Both the position numbers and the translations under genes were made by a program. A stretch of 64,000 nt of DNA, from positions 558,001-622,000 of the forward strand of contig OW203726.1 of assembly GCA_934045075.1 (NCBI GenBank), given 5' to 3'. Shown here piece by piece: positions 32,240 to 43,969 of this stretch; the first letter of the stretch is position 1; the number at the start of each line of letters is the position of its first letter. The notes under the pieces were generated by a model that was not told the origin of the DNA, searched no databases, and saw only the letters and a list, made by a program, of their open reading frames with translations. The stretch comes from Yponomeuta sedellus (taxonomy: Eukaryota > Arthropoda > Insecta > Lepidoptera > Yponomeutidae).

Positions 32240-32470
32240 ATTCCAACGGCCTTGGCACGCTGACTATAAAACCGAAAGTCTCGTGTTCGATCCCCGGCCG
32301 GATCAAACTAAGAAATGAACTTTTCTAGTTTGTCTCGGGTCTTGAATGTTATCTATGTATTTATTGTGTTAAAACTATTGTCAAGTTACCACCCATTACA
32401 CAAGTCATTTAGTTGTACTTAGTATAGGGCTAACGAGATCTGAGTAATATGTCCATGAATATTTTTTATT
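32240..32470 (+). repeat. SINE-D, tRNA head damaged
   Basis: CTTGGCACGCTGACTATAAA, TGTTCGATCCCCGGCCGG, ACTTTTCTAGTTTGTCTCGG and the ATATGTCCATGAATA end match copies at 41980 and 56097. Confidence 0.85.
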
Positions 32471-32671
32471 TATGATTACTATTATTCGAACCTACGCTTG
32501 AGTCGCTGGTGTTCTACCACGTCGCTATATCGTGAAGAAACCTGAAGTGTTTAAATATCACAGCGCTTGAAATTTCTAATCCGCGATGGGCAGGCATAGT
32601 AATTAAGCCCATAATAGTTCTCTGAGAGAAGAATTAAAGCGAATTAATCCAGAAATTGGTGCAGGAGACAT

Positions 32672-32805
32672 CTTCTTTTTCTTCTACAGGCTATATTAGT
32701 CCACTGATGAACATAGCCCTCCCCTAATGAGCGCCATAGCGCAAGGTTGTGCCATAATTGGGGGGTAATGCCCATAATCCCCAGGCTGGGCATGTATACA
32801 TTGGC
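32672..32805 (-). repeat. RTE-like LINE 3' UTR
   Basis: Minus-sense GCATGCCCAGC-like phrase, ATAATCCCCAGGC, AGCGCCATAGCGC, TATTAGTCCACTGATG. Confidence 0.75.
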
Positions 32806-32831
32806 GGGAGACATCGTCTAAACGAATATTA

Positions 32832-32866
32832 TTATCAGACCAATGCTGGGTGCATTGGTCTGATAA
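32832..32866. repeat. 14-bp stem hairpin
   Basis: TTATCAGACCAATG and its exact complement around CTGGGTG; directly follows the RTE-like 3' UTR and may be another fold-back junction. Confidence 0.8.
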
Positions 32867-33599
32867 AAATATCAAAGTATCATCCATCACATATCTATGT
32901 GGCAATCGCTTCAGTTTTCCCATAAAATCAAGTCCAACGAGTTGAATGCTTTATTAACTTAAGCAATTTAATTAAATCTTTAACTTTCAGGTGAACGGGA
33001 GACAATGGTAATAAAAATTCAAAGGGCGAAGAGATCGAATAAAATCGAGTTGCTTTCGAATAAATGGAATTGTTTTCAAACTTTAAATTAGGTTTTTCCG
33101 GCGTTAAGAATTGCCACCGTTGAATGGGTTGTAAAGCAATGAAAAAATAAGCTAGGATGTCGTAAAGTAACGAAACCGGCCAAGTGCATGTCGGACCACG
33201 CGCAGTGTAGGGTTCCGTAGAGAAAAGATTCATTTCATAAGTGATTGATTGGTTGAGAGTAGAGCTGTGAACTGCAGTGGGACGTTGTGGCAATTAAAAA
33301 AAAACATGGTCATCTTTTATTTCTTAACCTGTAAAACAAACTAAGCCGTAAAAGTAGTTTTCACGTTTCTACAGTCAAACATTTAGCCGGGAGAAGGTTA
33401 GAAGGGCGGGCACTTTCTTCTTCGTAGCTCAATATATCACAAAGAGATCCTTGAATTGACAGCCACAATATTTTTGGACGACTAATCCAACAATACTCCA
33501 CATAATATGAGCTCAACGAAAAAAAAATGTCCCTAATTTAAGTGTCGGATAGGTACCCAAAAAAACTTTTTATTGTAATTATTTTATTCTACCGTCTTC
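32867..33599. other. Unassigned intronic stretch; dispersed motif at 33175-33225
   Basis: GGCCAAGTGCATGTCGGACC .. AGGGTTCCGTAG is a phrase that I recall as common in moth genomes; a second copy starts at 58300. Confidence 0.4.
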
Positions 33600-33780
33600 T
33601 ATCAAGGATATATTAGCAAAGGGGAAGACAAAAAGTACCCAGAACCGGCGTGCGTGCATGCAACGACTTATGAACGTTGATGAAGCGAAGGTGATCTGTC
33701 AGGATCGTGGCAAGTGGCAGTCCCTAGTCTCTGCCTACCCCTCCGGGATACAGGCTTGAGGTGATGTATGTATGTATATT
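33600..33780 (+). repeat. (TATG)n-tailed LINE 3' terminus
   Basis: Matches 41630-41795 almost throughout (ACCGGCGTGCGTGCATG, GTTGATGAAGCGAAGG, ATACAGGCTTGAGG) and ends with TATGTATGTATATTG. Confidence 0.85.
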
Positions 33781-34835
33781 GTTCTACCATTTTGTTGGCT
33801 TAATTAGTATGTATATCTATGCCATATCAGCTTTCTAGTACCATTCGTATTTTCTAGTCTCTAAGCTAAGCCACACACAGACGCACATACATACAGACAG
33901 ACAAACGGACATGGTAACAATATAAAGGTTACCTACCTTACAACCTACTAAGGTTTCGTACTTGATTACGGGACCCTAAAGCTGAATTAAGACGTTCGAA
34001 TTGTGAAATTGGAAGGGAAATGTCGACAGAGAATGAGCGTGATGTTCGTTTATCGGCCGACGTCTCGCGCTTCTTTGAGGCAGCGATCAAAGCGACTAAT
34101 AAAATAACAAATGTTTTTTTCCATTTAGCGGCAACAAATACAGAAAAAACAACCTCTTTTTTGCCCGCATTATAGTTTTTTTTGCTCATTATCATTTTGA
34201 GCGAACGATAATATTTTGTTGTTTATCAAACGAGGCAAAACGCGGCATAATATTGACGGAGCACGCTCTTCTCCTAAATTTAAATAGAATTATACCGTAA
34301 CATCATTATTACGAGCAGCTTTCTAGAGTCGGCAGCCTAAACTAGCGCCCACACAGAGAGGGCGCGGTAAGGACGCGGCAAAGACGCATAAAATTCTCGA
34401 AAAAGCCGAGTAAAAGACTTGTCACACAAAATGTACTGAGGAGACGGGGCGAGGGTGCCACGTCCCACGTCCCTTCTGTGTAGACTCTAGCTAATTGAGT
34501 ATGGTAAAATTATCGACAATGTAAAATGTTTATATAAGTAATAGTACCGAATAGACGGTTGGATAGAGGCATTGTTTATATGAGCTCTAGTCGTCTGCCG
34601 TGTCCAGATACTATTCTGTAGAAATAACAGACAAGACCATATTATGGATTATGGATATGGACCTCGTCTAACTTGATTAAAGTATCGAACACTGGTGTTT
34701 TTTTGGTAGCAAAGAATATTGTTATCTTCTTTAATCAAAAGTAGTATTTTACATCCTACGTAAGATGATTTTCTAAAATCCAGGAGGAAGGAGATCTGCA
34801 ATAGTAGTGGTAAAAATTGAACATTTTAAGTATCG
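33781..34835. other. Unassigned intronic stretch
   Basis: 33870-33975 is a GGGACCCTAAA-ended dispersed motif with (ACAGACAGACA) words. The minus ORF at 33938-34195 (85 codons) has no known motif. Confidence 0.4.
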
Positions 34836-35205
34836 TTATCAACCCTAGTATGTCCCCACTGCTGGGGCACGGGTCTCTTCCAGCATCGCAGGAAGGTTAG
34901 GCCGTACTCCACCACGGGGGCCAAGTCCAGGTTGGTGGAGGATTGTAAGACAGTGGCGGGCCAAGGCGTTATCAAGGTGCCCATAAGGCATCTTGTTAAG
35001 GCTCTACGTGGCTTAACGACTGCCATAACATGACAGTTGGCACCAACGACTTAACGCGCCTTGCGAAGCACGGAAGCGCTTGGAGAAAATGCCACTAGCG
35101 GTAGTCACGGGATGGTCACCCATCCTGTACCTGACCGCGCCTGTTGTTGCTTAACTCAAGTGATTGATTCCAATCACTCGGTTCGCCTAGGCCACGAGCG
35201 CTTTC
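34836..35205 (-). repeat. SINE-A, full length, minus
   Basis: Tail GTTATCAACCCTAGTATGTC at the left, 5S-like core mirror and head GAGCGCTTTC at the right. About 370 bp, one of the best copies. Confidence 0.92.
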
Positions 35206-35399
35206 AAGTAAGCTACGAGTGAAATCAAAAATGCACGATCTGAAACAAAGGGTTTGAATGCCTAAAGTGTAATAGGTAGCCCTGATATGCATCAATAACT
35301 TGCCTAAAATAATGGAGAAACCCTTTCACTAGTCAAAAGAAACTCATACAAATGATAGTAAATATAAAATAGACAGAGAGCCATAAACCCCACTTTCAC

Positions 35400-35720
35400 C
35401 CTCACTTTCAAACACACAAAATTCTTGCTCTACCTTCCAAATATATTTTTAAAAGATACATATTTTTGTACGAAAACACCCAGAGTTTTAGATCTTCAAC
35501 ATATTCACTACGCCACAAAACGAAATAAACGTAGAACTTCCACCTTCACAACTACAACGGCACTCGGAAAGTCCATTCACAATGTCAATTAAGATTTTTT
35601 ATAAGTTACCAGAGACACTCAGAAACAATATTAATGACTAAGAATTCTTTAAAAACCTAAAACAGGTGCTCATCTCCAACAGCTACTATACTGTGAATGA
35701 ATACTTAGAAATTTAACTAA
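35400..35720 (+). pseudogene. CR1/Jockey-like LINE C-terminal remnant
   Basis: Frames give RVLDLQHIHYATKRNK then, after a shift, SIKIFYKLPETLRNN and NLKQVLISNSYYTVNEY, the typical LP-motif terminus of these RTs. Two frame breaks. Confidence 0.6.
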
Positions 35721-35939
35721 TATATACAATAAAATAGTAAAATAATATTCAAGAAGAATATTTTATACAATAAAATAAGATAAAATTATTAAAATTATGT
35801 TTAATTGTAATATTTTTATCTTAAGTTCCAATATGGTATGGTATTCCAATGTGGTATCCAATACCTATGTTGAATACCACATTAGTTGTAACATTTTAGT
35901 TATGAGGCTTTTGCTGTGCCCGACATGATCCATAATGAT

Positions 35940-36807
35940 ACACATTGTAGACTTTTAGTCCGGATTTACTTACGGGTGTTGTTATATCGGAAAAGTCCAA
36001 CCAGGTTATTGTATGTTATTATGTGTATGATACACATTATTTGTTATTTAAGATTCTACCAACTTCATGGCTGTAATAAAGTATTGAGGGTTGATACCGA
36101 AGACATCATGGCTAGACAACTTACGACACTGGTTTCCTTCTTCTTCTTAAAGTGCCTCTCCATTACTGGAGGGTGGTCAGTAGTCTTACAGTGGTCTCTA
36201 TTCAGTTCAATTCAGAACAGATCCTACGCGATTTTAATGCCGGTCCATTCTTTGATCTTGCACAAACATGACATCTTTCCGGCCTTCACTTTCCTTCCAC
36301 CTTGCCCATCAAAATTGTCTGCAGTAATTGGTATTTCCTGCATCACAGCACAAGACCTCAGTAGGCTACTTTCGGCTGCTTGATGGTGCGAGTAAGATCC
36401 ACCTTTGTGTCCATCCGTCTAAGGACCTCGACGTTCGTTACTTTTTCGGTCCAGCTGATCCGGAGCATTCGTCGGTAGTACCACATCTCGAAAACCGCGA
36501 GTCTTTTTTTGAGTTCTTTCTTTACGATCCAAGACTCGCTTTCGAAAAGAACGATAGGTCATATATAACAGTGAAGGATCTTATTGCGCAGTTTGATGGA
36601 GAGTGGGAGTCATTGCCACAGAGTATCAATTCCTTGTTTGTATTGGCAACCTAGAAATACAGGATAACCGAATTGGTGTAGACCGACGACGCGAAATTCG
36701 TCTCTACTCACCATGATTAAGCTCTGCGAATCGGAGCGAAACCTCGTCGGACTCTTCCGATATAACAACACCCGTAAGTAGATCCGGACTAAAAGTCTAC
36801 AATGTGT
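35940..36807. mobile_element. Unit with 66-bp terminal inverted repeats around an RT remnant
   Basis: 35940-36005 and 36742-36807 are inverted copies (62 of 66 positions match by eye) that begin ACACATTGTAGACTTTTAG. The 736 bp between them hold a minus-strand RT fragment. Could be a composite DNA element, or a LINE piece duplicated in inverted form. No target duplication found. Confidence 0.75.
36120..36740 (-). pseudogene. LINE RT C-terminal fragment inside the inverted-repeat unit
   Basis: Minus-strand translation gives ESWIVKKELKKRLAVFEMWY, YRRMLRISWTEKVTN, EVLRRMDTKVDLTRTIKQ and LLQTILMGKVEGK, a familiar RT terminal region seen in many annotated insect endonuclease-RT proteins. Stops interrupt after about 36370. 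It lies about 190 nt downstream of the Ig exon at 36930-37014, in the same direction. Confidence 0.85.
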
Positions 36808-36929
36808 TGTGCTTACGAAAAATTTAGTTCAAAAACCGAATTGGTCGCTAACCTTCGGTAGGACAAGGCACATAAAGAAGATGTAGAAGATTGTATGAAG
36901 TCTGTGAAAAACGATCGTCATGAACTTAC
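36808..36929. other. Intron segment
   Basis: Start of the 9.8-kb intron (27104-36929) following the exon; nothing else seen. Confidence 0.5.
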
Positions 36930-37014
36930 CAACTACTTGTAGATACCCCACTTGGCTGATCATGGGGTTAGTGTTGACTTGGCACATGTAGTAGCCTCGG
37001 TCTTCTTGTTGCAC
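36930..37014 (-). CDS. Exon: end of first Ig domain of the DIP/lachesin-type protein
   Basis: 85-nt exon, phase 0 in, phase 1 out. Acceptor CTCACACAG before 37014; donor GTAAGT after 36930. Peptide QQEDRGYYMCQVNTNPMIS then QVGYLQVV: DRGYYMC is the DxGxYxC signature holding the second Ig cysteine, and the end is the last strand of the domain. Joins VSQ of exon 38495-38617 upstream and VPPNIL of exon 26942-27103 downstream without a frame change. Extracellular or GPI-linked surface protein by family. Confidence 0.93.
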
Positions 37015-37952
37015 CTGTGTGAGGAGACAGCGGTTACCACTGTATTACTTTTGTAATGGTACATTCAAACTGTTAAATAAACTCTATTACTCTATTACAA
37101 CAGGCGAGTAATAAGCCGCGTATTCACGATCATAGTAGGCTTGGACTCAGTGACTCATCATTTTTTATGTAGCCTCTAAACGTCCCAGTGAAGGGAACAG
37201 GCCTTCTTTCAGGGAGAGAATATGGCTTGATTACCATGGCGTGCCAACCGCGGAGTGGCAATTTCATGCGCTGAGGTAATTGAACACGTCAGAATCTCAG
37301 GTTTAGTTACCATGCTTCAGGACTCATCACAGGAACCGTAAATTTTTGGCTACTCGGATGGTGGTGTACATACACCGTAGTGAACTCAGATTTTCGCTTC
37401 GCTTCATAAGCTAAGATAAAAGATAGTTTTATGTAAATAACATTTTACAGTGACCTTATCTCTTATAGGTGTTTTGAAGCAAACGATGTCGCTCACCATG
37501 CCAAAAATTACCAAAAATGTACTGCTGCCACGGACAGAAGTGGAATATGTCTGTTGTCAAACTTTGACCATAAATGTATTAAAATAATAAGTAAGGATTG
37601 GTTGGTCATGGCAGTGGAAGCCATACATTTCACAACACTTGCTTCATAAATCCCCACAAACATCAATATTTTACTCCCTCTTCACTTTTTCTTAAGGAAA
37701 TTGGCACCATTTTTTTTTTGCGTTTTCATCTTAGTTTAGACTGTTATTTGTTTTATTTTATTTCCAAACCTTCCCTATCATTACATGTGAAAGATAAGTA
37801 ATTAGGGAGATACTATTAACTATTCTTACAATTCTGTCATCAACAAAGTACTATTATACCCGGTCTATCGTCTCCTCACCCACATATGTATTTATCATGT
37901 CTTTTGCTCCTCATTGTCGTACATTCGACAGCACAACAACTTTTACACGTTC
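37015..37952. other. Intron (37015-38494), left part
   Basis: 37170-37320 holds the dispersed repeat also at 30735-30890. No other gene or repeat is supportable. Confidence 0.5.
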
Positions 37953-38059
37953 GTTATCAACCCTTGTATGTCCCCACTGATGGGGCACGGGTCTCTTCCT
38001 GCATCGCAGGAAGGTTAGGCCATACTCCACCACGGAAACCAAGTCCGGGTTGGTGGAGC
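37953..38059 (-). repeat. SINE-A 3' fragment
   Basis: GTTATCAACCCTTGTATGTC .. GTTGGTGGAGCA, minus-sense tail part only, within the intron. Confidence 0.85.
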
Positions 38060-38185
38060 AAACTTTTACACGCGTACACTTAACCCTGTTATATTAAGGG
38101 TGACTTTTGCTACAAAAATGTTAATGTTGAAACCGACTGTATTCATCTGAGGCAGAGTCGTCGCGGGAGATGTGGAAGTGACTTT

Positions 38186-38237
38186 ATCTGCCGACCTGAG
38201 TGCGAAGTCTATAGACTTCGCACTCAGGTCGGCAGAT
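38186..38237. repeat. Perfect 52-bp palindrome, no spacer
   Basis: ATCTGCCGACCTGAGTGCG.. and its exact complement meet at TCTA|TAGA (38211/38212). It lies in a GC-richer block (38150-38415) that matches no repeat here, 258 nt inside the intron from the donor of exon 38495-38617. Confidence 0.95.
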
Positions 38238-38494
38238 GTAGAAATAACCTATGCAAATGGGGCTACATGGGTGCAAAGGAAAACTACTGCTATTGTTAAG
38301 CCTTCCCTCAGACTTAGGAGCACTTTCCTTGCATTCCTTGTGCCCGGGTACAGGCACTCGAGGAGATTTGCTGGAGACCGGACCACAGCGTGTGGTGGAG
38401 TTCTAGGCCACTAAAATCTAATATGTTTTGTCACCGAAACGATAAAAATAAGAAGTCTTTTCCGATGTATTATAGATAGATGGATAACACATAC

Positions 38495-38617
38495 CTGACT
38501 GACATGAAGCAGCCAGGTCATGGCGTTGTCGTGGGAGACGCTGAAGCGGGCCAGCCGCGTGATGACGTGCCGGTGGATCGTGAGGATCATCTGGCGGTCG
38601 ATGTGGATCCATGCTAC
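38495..38617 (-). CDS. Exon: middle of first Ig domain of the DIP/lachesin-type protein
   Basis: 123-nt exon (41 codons), phase 0 at both ends. Acceptor CATTCCCAG before 38617; donor GTATGT after 38495. Peptide VAWIHIDRQMILTIHRHV, ITRLARFSVSHDN and TWLLHVSQ. The W in VAWIH is the core Ig tryptophan; the DRQMILTIH wording is strongly typical of DIPs as I recall them. The domain's first cysteine must be on an exon further right (not found in this window). Codon use is GC-rich compared with its surroundings, as expected for a conserved exon. Confidence 0.94.
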
Positions 38618-38717
38618 CTGGGAATGGAAACAGTTCTTGTAAAGCAGGTGGATTGAAAATAATAAAACAATAAAGAGTAAATTAAAATGTTTGAATGAAA
38701 ACTTTCGTAAGTTGTAC

Positions 38718-38850
38718 TTCTTCTTTTTCAGGCTATATTAGTCCACTGCTGAACATAGCCCTCCCGCCATAGCGCCCAGTCTTCAGTTTGCCGCATTCAG
38801 CATCTGCCCACAGTTGTTTGCAGATCGCAGATGCCTGCAGTTTTTCGTAA
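38718..38850 (-). repeat. RTE-like LINE 3' end
   Basis: TTCTTCTTTTTCAGGCTATA, TAGTCCACTGCTGAACATAG, CTTCAGTTTGCCGCATTCAG, as at 30233-30360. Confidence 0.8.
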
Positions 38851-39063
38851 CTGCAGACTTAATTCCGGATTTGCTTCCTTGATTTTTGTCTATAGAAATA
38901 AAATAAGAAGTATTGATACCACTCGCTAAGGGTACCAAAAGAGATCTCGTGAGCAAACCTGAGTGCCTGAGATATTCACAGCCCTTAACTCTTTCACTTA
39001 TCAATCTACGGTGGGCAAGGTGATACATCCCATATTTTAGACTATTAGACGAGCATACTCTGT

Positions 39064-39372
39064 GAGCAGAGTTCTTTGCGAGTTTGACAGATCCAATCGA
39101 ATAACTTTACTACCGCGTTAATCCAGCATTGAGTAGTGAGTATGAGTAAGTTAACCGTTCGAACTGGCAAAACACTGTCACAGTACAACTCGCACTCGCG
39201 TTTATTCGTGTTTCGGCTGGTAAACGTATTCACTTCTCAACGTAAACCATTACAACTCGCACTCAGCAATTTTAATTTCCATACTTGTCGCTAGGTGGCG
39301 CTTCCTCGATGCCATAGAAATATGAGTTTACGCTAACGCGATCGAGTAGTTAAAAAACTCGCACCAAGCACT
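39064..39372 (-). mobile_element. MITE-G copy 1, 309 bp
   Basis: Terminal repeats GAGTGCTTGGTGCGAGTTTT (right, minus sense) and the damaged mirror at the left; interior matches 43970-44271 along its length in the opposite direction. Non-coding. Confidence 0.88.
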
Positions 39373-41439
39373 CTGGTACAGTCTGAGATCCGTCCTTTTT
39401 GTTTTCCTTTGCCCGGTGTATTAATAATAATAAGGCATTAAACTTAACTAAATAGATTAAGTTATTTTGATTTATTTTGAGGTGTTGGTTCTTATGTTAT
39501 AAGTAAATATTATTTCAATCTCCCTGAAAGAAGGTTTGTGCTCTACAGTAGGGCGTAGATAATCTACGTTAAGGGGATGCACGTTAATCTTATGGAGCTA
39601 TGGACCAGAACCTACATAAAGCAAGTAACCTAGTATAAGGCGGAATTATTGCTATGGGCGTTTTTCCATTAGCCGTGTCTCCGTGACCGTGTACCGGCAC
39701 AGGCGCCAAGGCTTATTCCACTGCGTTCCACGTTCATCTACCCACAGCGCGTCTTCCTACCCGCCCGCGCACTCGCACACGCACACGGCTGCAATTCATA
39801 AACACATGTAGAGTTGCCGGACTGACTGGAAAGCTTGCTCCTGGCGACGGCGACGTCAATGCAGGCCTCAACTCCGGGCCGGTGCCGGAGCTGGCAAGTG
39901 CATAAGCGAGCCATACATTTTTAAACATTTTTTCTCCCCCGTATCGACACCGGATCCGGCACTTTATAAACAAATATCTTTGAATAAAGCTATATTTTCC
40001 ATTGGCAACGTGTTTGACCCTCATTATAATGAAACTTCTGTATAACCGTAAGACAATGGGTAGTCAATGTAAAAGTTATACCCTTGCAACCCTCAACTCG
40101 ACAAGCACGCAGGCTCAAAATAATATTATTGTTAGTCTGCAGCCGGAAGGCACCGAGGCGTATTTACTGTTATTGATAAACATCGGGAGCATCTGCTCAC
40201 TAACTGCAACTCCATAATATAATATTATTCTAAAGGTGCACTTAGACTTGCGTACGCTATTAAGACAAACCAGTGATTAAGCGGTTTATTCATTGTCGTT
40301 TTATGAACGGGATCTTAATAATTCATTGCTTTGTTGCGGTTTCAACTAATCAACAATAAATTTTAAGTAGTTGAACATAGATTTCTCAATCAAATTACAC
40401 AGACCAAATTATGTTGTATACCATTATTGTGTTTCTAATTCTGTAAAGATGTCATTTAAGTTTTATTGTGCAATAAAGTGTAACAAACAAAGATGCCTCT
40501 GCGATTTAAAAAAATTGATGATTTTCTCGCGGATCAACAAATATTGACCAAATTTATGTGGAACTTCTAAAGTACCCTCAGAACCCTCAGAGTATCTCAT
40601 AAGCTAATTGAAGTCTTTACAAACTCTACATGTTGATCTTAATCGGCTGCAAAACAAAGTATAATTAAATAGTCGTCTGAAAAGTTAAATGGATAGCACG
40701 TATCTGTGCATTTTTTTAATGAAGATGTGAGCGCGCTCAACACAACTCGCCGCGTGGTGTACACTCAGCCTTATGCTACTCGAGTCAGCAAACAAAAGCG
40801 AACCAGTAGCGGTTGAGATTCAATTTCCCTTCGTGCTGTAGTTAAGGTGAATTTATCGTTTCGAAATACAAATGCTATTTATTCTACAATCGGTAAATGC
40901 AGCGGTCGAGATTATTAATTTTCTTTTTGTCCGCAACGATGCATCGCTTAGTTATTTTCGTTACGTAGCGGGCGCAGTTTAGTTATTGCCCGGCAGTTAA
41001 ATTGAGAAGTTTACTCGTTTCCCTCATTGATATTCTCTCGTTCTGTTGCTAAAGAACGGCATAAAAAACGTTTTATTGCTGTATTACCTTTTGAGCAGTA
41101 ACGTTCTTTATTTAGCATAGGGATGGAAACATTGTTGTCAAAGTGTAGGAAAAAAAAATTTTTTAGTATGCTCATACTGTCCCTCGTAAAGTAACAATCT
41201 GTTAATATATCAGCTGTCAGTTAGCCAAAAGTGCATGAAAACCCGATCACGTGCGAGTAAGACTACTGTCACCTTTATAACACTAATGTTATAAAGGTGG
41301 CAGTTTGTGAGTGAGAATGTTTGTTACATCGTCACGTTTAAACGGCTAGAGAATAAAATTTCGTAATAAAGTAGAATTAATGCAGTTGAAATGAGGTCCT
41401 TGAGAAGTTTGTGTAGTGTTACTTTCAATGACAGGATAC
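39373..41439. other. Unassigned; GC-rich patch 39660-39910
   Basis: 39660-39910 has CGCGCACTCGCACACGCACA, GGCGACGGCGACGTC and GCCGGTGCCGGAGC; unexplained by repeats. 41255-41300 contains a hairpin (CTGTCACCTTTATAACA and mirror) at the start of the dispersed repeat seen at 21195. No gene supportable. Confidence 0.4.
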
Positions 41440-41795
41440 GCAACAGTCTGATTAGAGAACGTTGTGGACTGTAAGAGGATGTAGTGACTAGAATTGAGAA
41501 AGGAATGTTGCGTTGGTTTGGACAGCTGGAGAGGATGAAGGAAGAAAGATTGACGAAACAAATATATATTGCGAATGTGAGGGGAAGGGCTGGTAAGGGA
41601 GACTTACATCGACCAAATAGGGGATGTATTAGCAAAGGGAAAGATAAAAAGTACCCGGAACCGGCGTGCGTGCATGCAACGACTTATGAACGTTGATGAA
41701 GCGAAGGTAATCTGTCAGGATCGTGGCAAGTGGCAGTCCCTGGTCTCTGCCTACTCCTCTGGGATACAGGCGTGAGGTTATGTATGTATGTAGAA
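41440..41795 (+). pseudogene. (TATG)n-tailed LINE, longest copy here
   Basis: Plus translation RIEKGMLRWFGQLERMKEER, LTKQIYIANVRGRAGKG, then a gap where GRPRQ-type residues are lost and the frame moves, then YPEPACVHATTYER in a shifted frame. Ends CAGGCGTGAGGTTATG and TATGTATGTA. RT C-terminal end and 3' UTR only. Confidence 0.82.
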
Positions 41796-41979
41796 TCAAA
41801 TTTCGTGTGGAGAACACCACGGGGCACTGCCAGTATGAAATAAGTCCCACAATCACGCCAAATTATATGGAGACCCGCTTGTTTTTAAAATGATATTTTT
41901 TGTTACATAATTCGCCGCAATATCACATATTCTGGGAAAATTTCCACTGACTACCAAGGAACCAAAATTTATTATGTTA

Positions 41980-42222
41980 CGGCCTCGGTGGCGCAGCGGT
42001 TTGGCACGCTGACTGTAAAACCGAAGGTCTCGGTTTCGATCCCCGGCCGGCTCAAGCTAGGAAACGAACTTTTCTAGTTTGTCTCGGGTCTTGGATGTTA
42101 TCTATGTATTTATTGTGTTTAATCTATCGTCGAGTTAGCACCTATAATACAAGTAATTTAGTTGTACTTAGTATAGGGCTAACGAGATCTGTGTAATATG
42201 TCCATGAATATTTATTTATTTC
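41980..42222 (+). mobile_element. SINE-D, nearly full length
   Basis: tRNA-like head GGCCTCGGTGGCGCAGCGG with B box GGTTTCGATCCCCGGCCGG, body TTTGTCTCGGGTCTTGGATG, end ATATGTCCATGAATATTTAT. Confidence 0.88.
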
Positions 42223-42505
42223 ATATTTATTTATTAGTATTACTCTGTGCAAAAAGACAAGTCCTTATAACCTTAAGGATGGCTCCAAAATCTTCCAGAG
42301 GGGTTCAGCAAGAAAAACATATCTTCCGTGCCGCAACATCAGGGACTCAATAGCTATAATGACAGTCGACCTCTGATAGGAGATGGCGCCAAAAGAAGAA
42401 GGATTGTTTGGAGACCAAGGGTGTCTTGTATTTAATTAAAAAATGGTAATGTGATCAATAAATCTAGTACAGCTTTAAGTTGAAAGCTCTGTTAATTAAG
42501 CAAAA

Positions 42506-42720
42506 CATACATACGTACATAACCTCACGCCTGTATCCCAGAGAGGTAGGCAGAGACCAGGGACTGACACTTGGCACGGTCCTGACAGATCACCTTCGCT
42601 TCATCAACGTTCGTCGAGGCGGACGTCGATGAATGTCCGCCTGGGACGTCCCTTACCAGCCCTTCCACTTTTGCAATATATATTTGATTAGTCAATCTTT
42701 CTTCCTACATCTTCTCCACA
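42506..42720 (-). repeat. (TATG)n-tailed LINE 3' end, minus
   Basis: Left end CATACATACGTACATAACC is the tail mirror; CTGTATCCCAGAGAGG, CTTCGCTTCATCAACG and GGGACGTCCCTTACCAGCCC follow. Confidence 0.83.
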
Positions 42721-42799
42721 AATAAGCAAAACTTGTGAAATCAATGAAGCAAGTTCTTCCATTATCTTCTTCTAACATAACATGTTAAAGATAATTACA

Positions 42800-43160
42800 G
42801 CGGTGGTAGATCAGTGGGTAGAACCATGGACTGTCAAGCGAGAGCCCCAGGTGCGATCCCGAGTGCGGGCATGTACCAATGACTTTGTTTAATTTCAAAG
42901 TTACGTATATTTGCGAATTTGTAGTCGCAGTACCACACGCTAACGGTGAAGGAAAACATCGTGAGGAAACCCGCGGCTTGGTTGGCTCCGCTCGTATTGA
43001 CTAGTCTTTCCTGTGGGCTAGGCCGACTAAGCTGTCAGGATGGTATAGGTACTGGGCAAGCCTACACCATCTATAAAACCATGGCCCAGGCACTACAGCG
43101 TCGGAGTGGTCCCTTCACCCATCTAGTGTTTGTGAGGATACCACTGACGCTGTATAAATC
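42800..43160 (+). mobile_element. SINE-E copy 1, about 360 bp
   Basis: tRNA-like head GGTGGTAGATCAGTGGGTAG .. CCCAGGTGCGATCCC, core GGTGAAGGAAAACATCGTG and AGGAAACCCGCGG, tail CATCTAGTGTTTGTGAGG. Nearly the same as 57219-57574. Confidence 0.9.
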
Positions 43161-43969
43161 ATATCATTACGTAGATGCAAAAAGGCCAATCATCATCATC
43201 AACGTAATTACGTAATATATAATTATCACATAAGCTGATAATGATGCTTGCCTTAATCTAAGGTTAATCTATTCTGCCAATAAAAAAATAAAAGTATAAA
43301 TAGAACTGTTTAGTAATGAGATTCGCTTACATAAGATAAAATATTTCATGTGTTTATTTGTTTTCAAAAGTTTTAAATATTTACAATCTTCTGGTAAGTA
43401 GCGAAAACGCAAACAAAAATCAGTGAGGTTGCGGAGCGCCCCAATAAAACTTGACGGGCAAATGCTTCGGGATCTCGAGGAATCCTTTGTTTACTTTGAC
43501 AGAGTCGCATCGGCGTTAAATCCGCCCCGGGCCTGGAACCCTGCCGCAGTGCAGCGCGGCCCAGTCGATATCCGGTGCATACTTTATGAGCTGACTCGAC
43601 TTGCCCCGACTTTGTTGGCGTGTGTGCTCGCGTGTATTTACTTGTACGTCTGGAGATAAAATAAAAGTTTACTGCCGCGCCGCGTGCCTTAACTGGCCGT
43701 GAGAAGTGAGACTGCGATACTGCTGAAACTACAATTGGAGTTGAATCTTTGTGTATGACTGTTCCTCCATTTCTTAGCCACTTTCTTGCACATACACGAT
43801 TAGATCTTGATCTCTGGCCAAATCTTGATAAGTGATCCATCGCGTTTATTACGTAACTTTTCACGCATAGATCTGTGTGCTAAATCGGAATGCTTTCTTA
43901 GCTCTGCCGTATAGATAAGATGCATAATATGTATCACACAGAGTGGATACCGCATTTCAGCGGGTATCT
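43161..43969. other. Unassigned; GC-rich patch 43420-43700
   Basis: 43420-43640 has GCGTTAAATCCGCCCCGGGC and GCAGTGCAGCGCGGCCC with no stable gene model; overlapping ORFs on both strands are not supported. Candidate conserved non-coding block. Confidence 0.4.

Noticed and set aside
36328..36654. 108-codon plus ORF
   Set aside because: Antisense of the LINE RT fragment, which is recognisable on the minus strand.
43373..43864. 163-codon minus ORF in a GC-rich patch
   Set aside because: No domain or splice context; composition alone explains the open frame.
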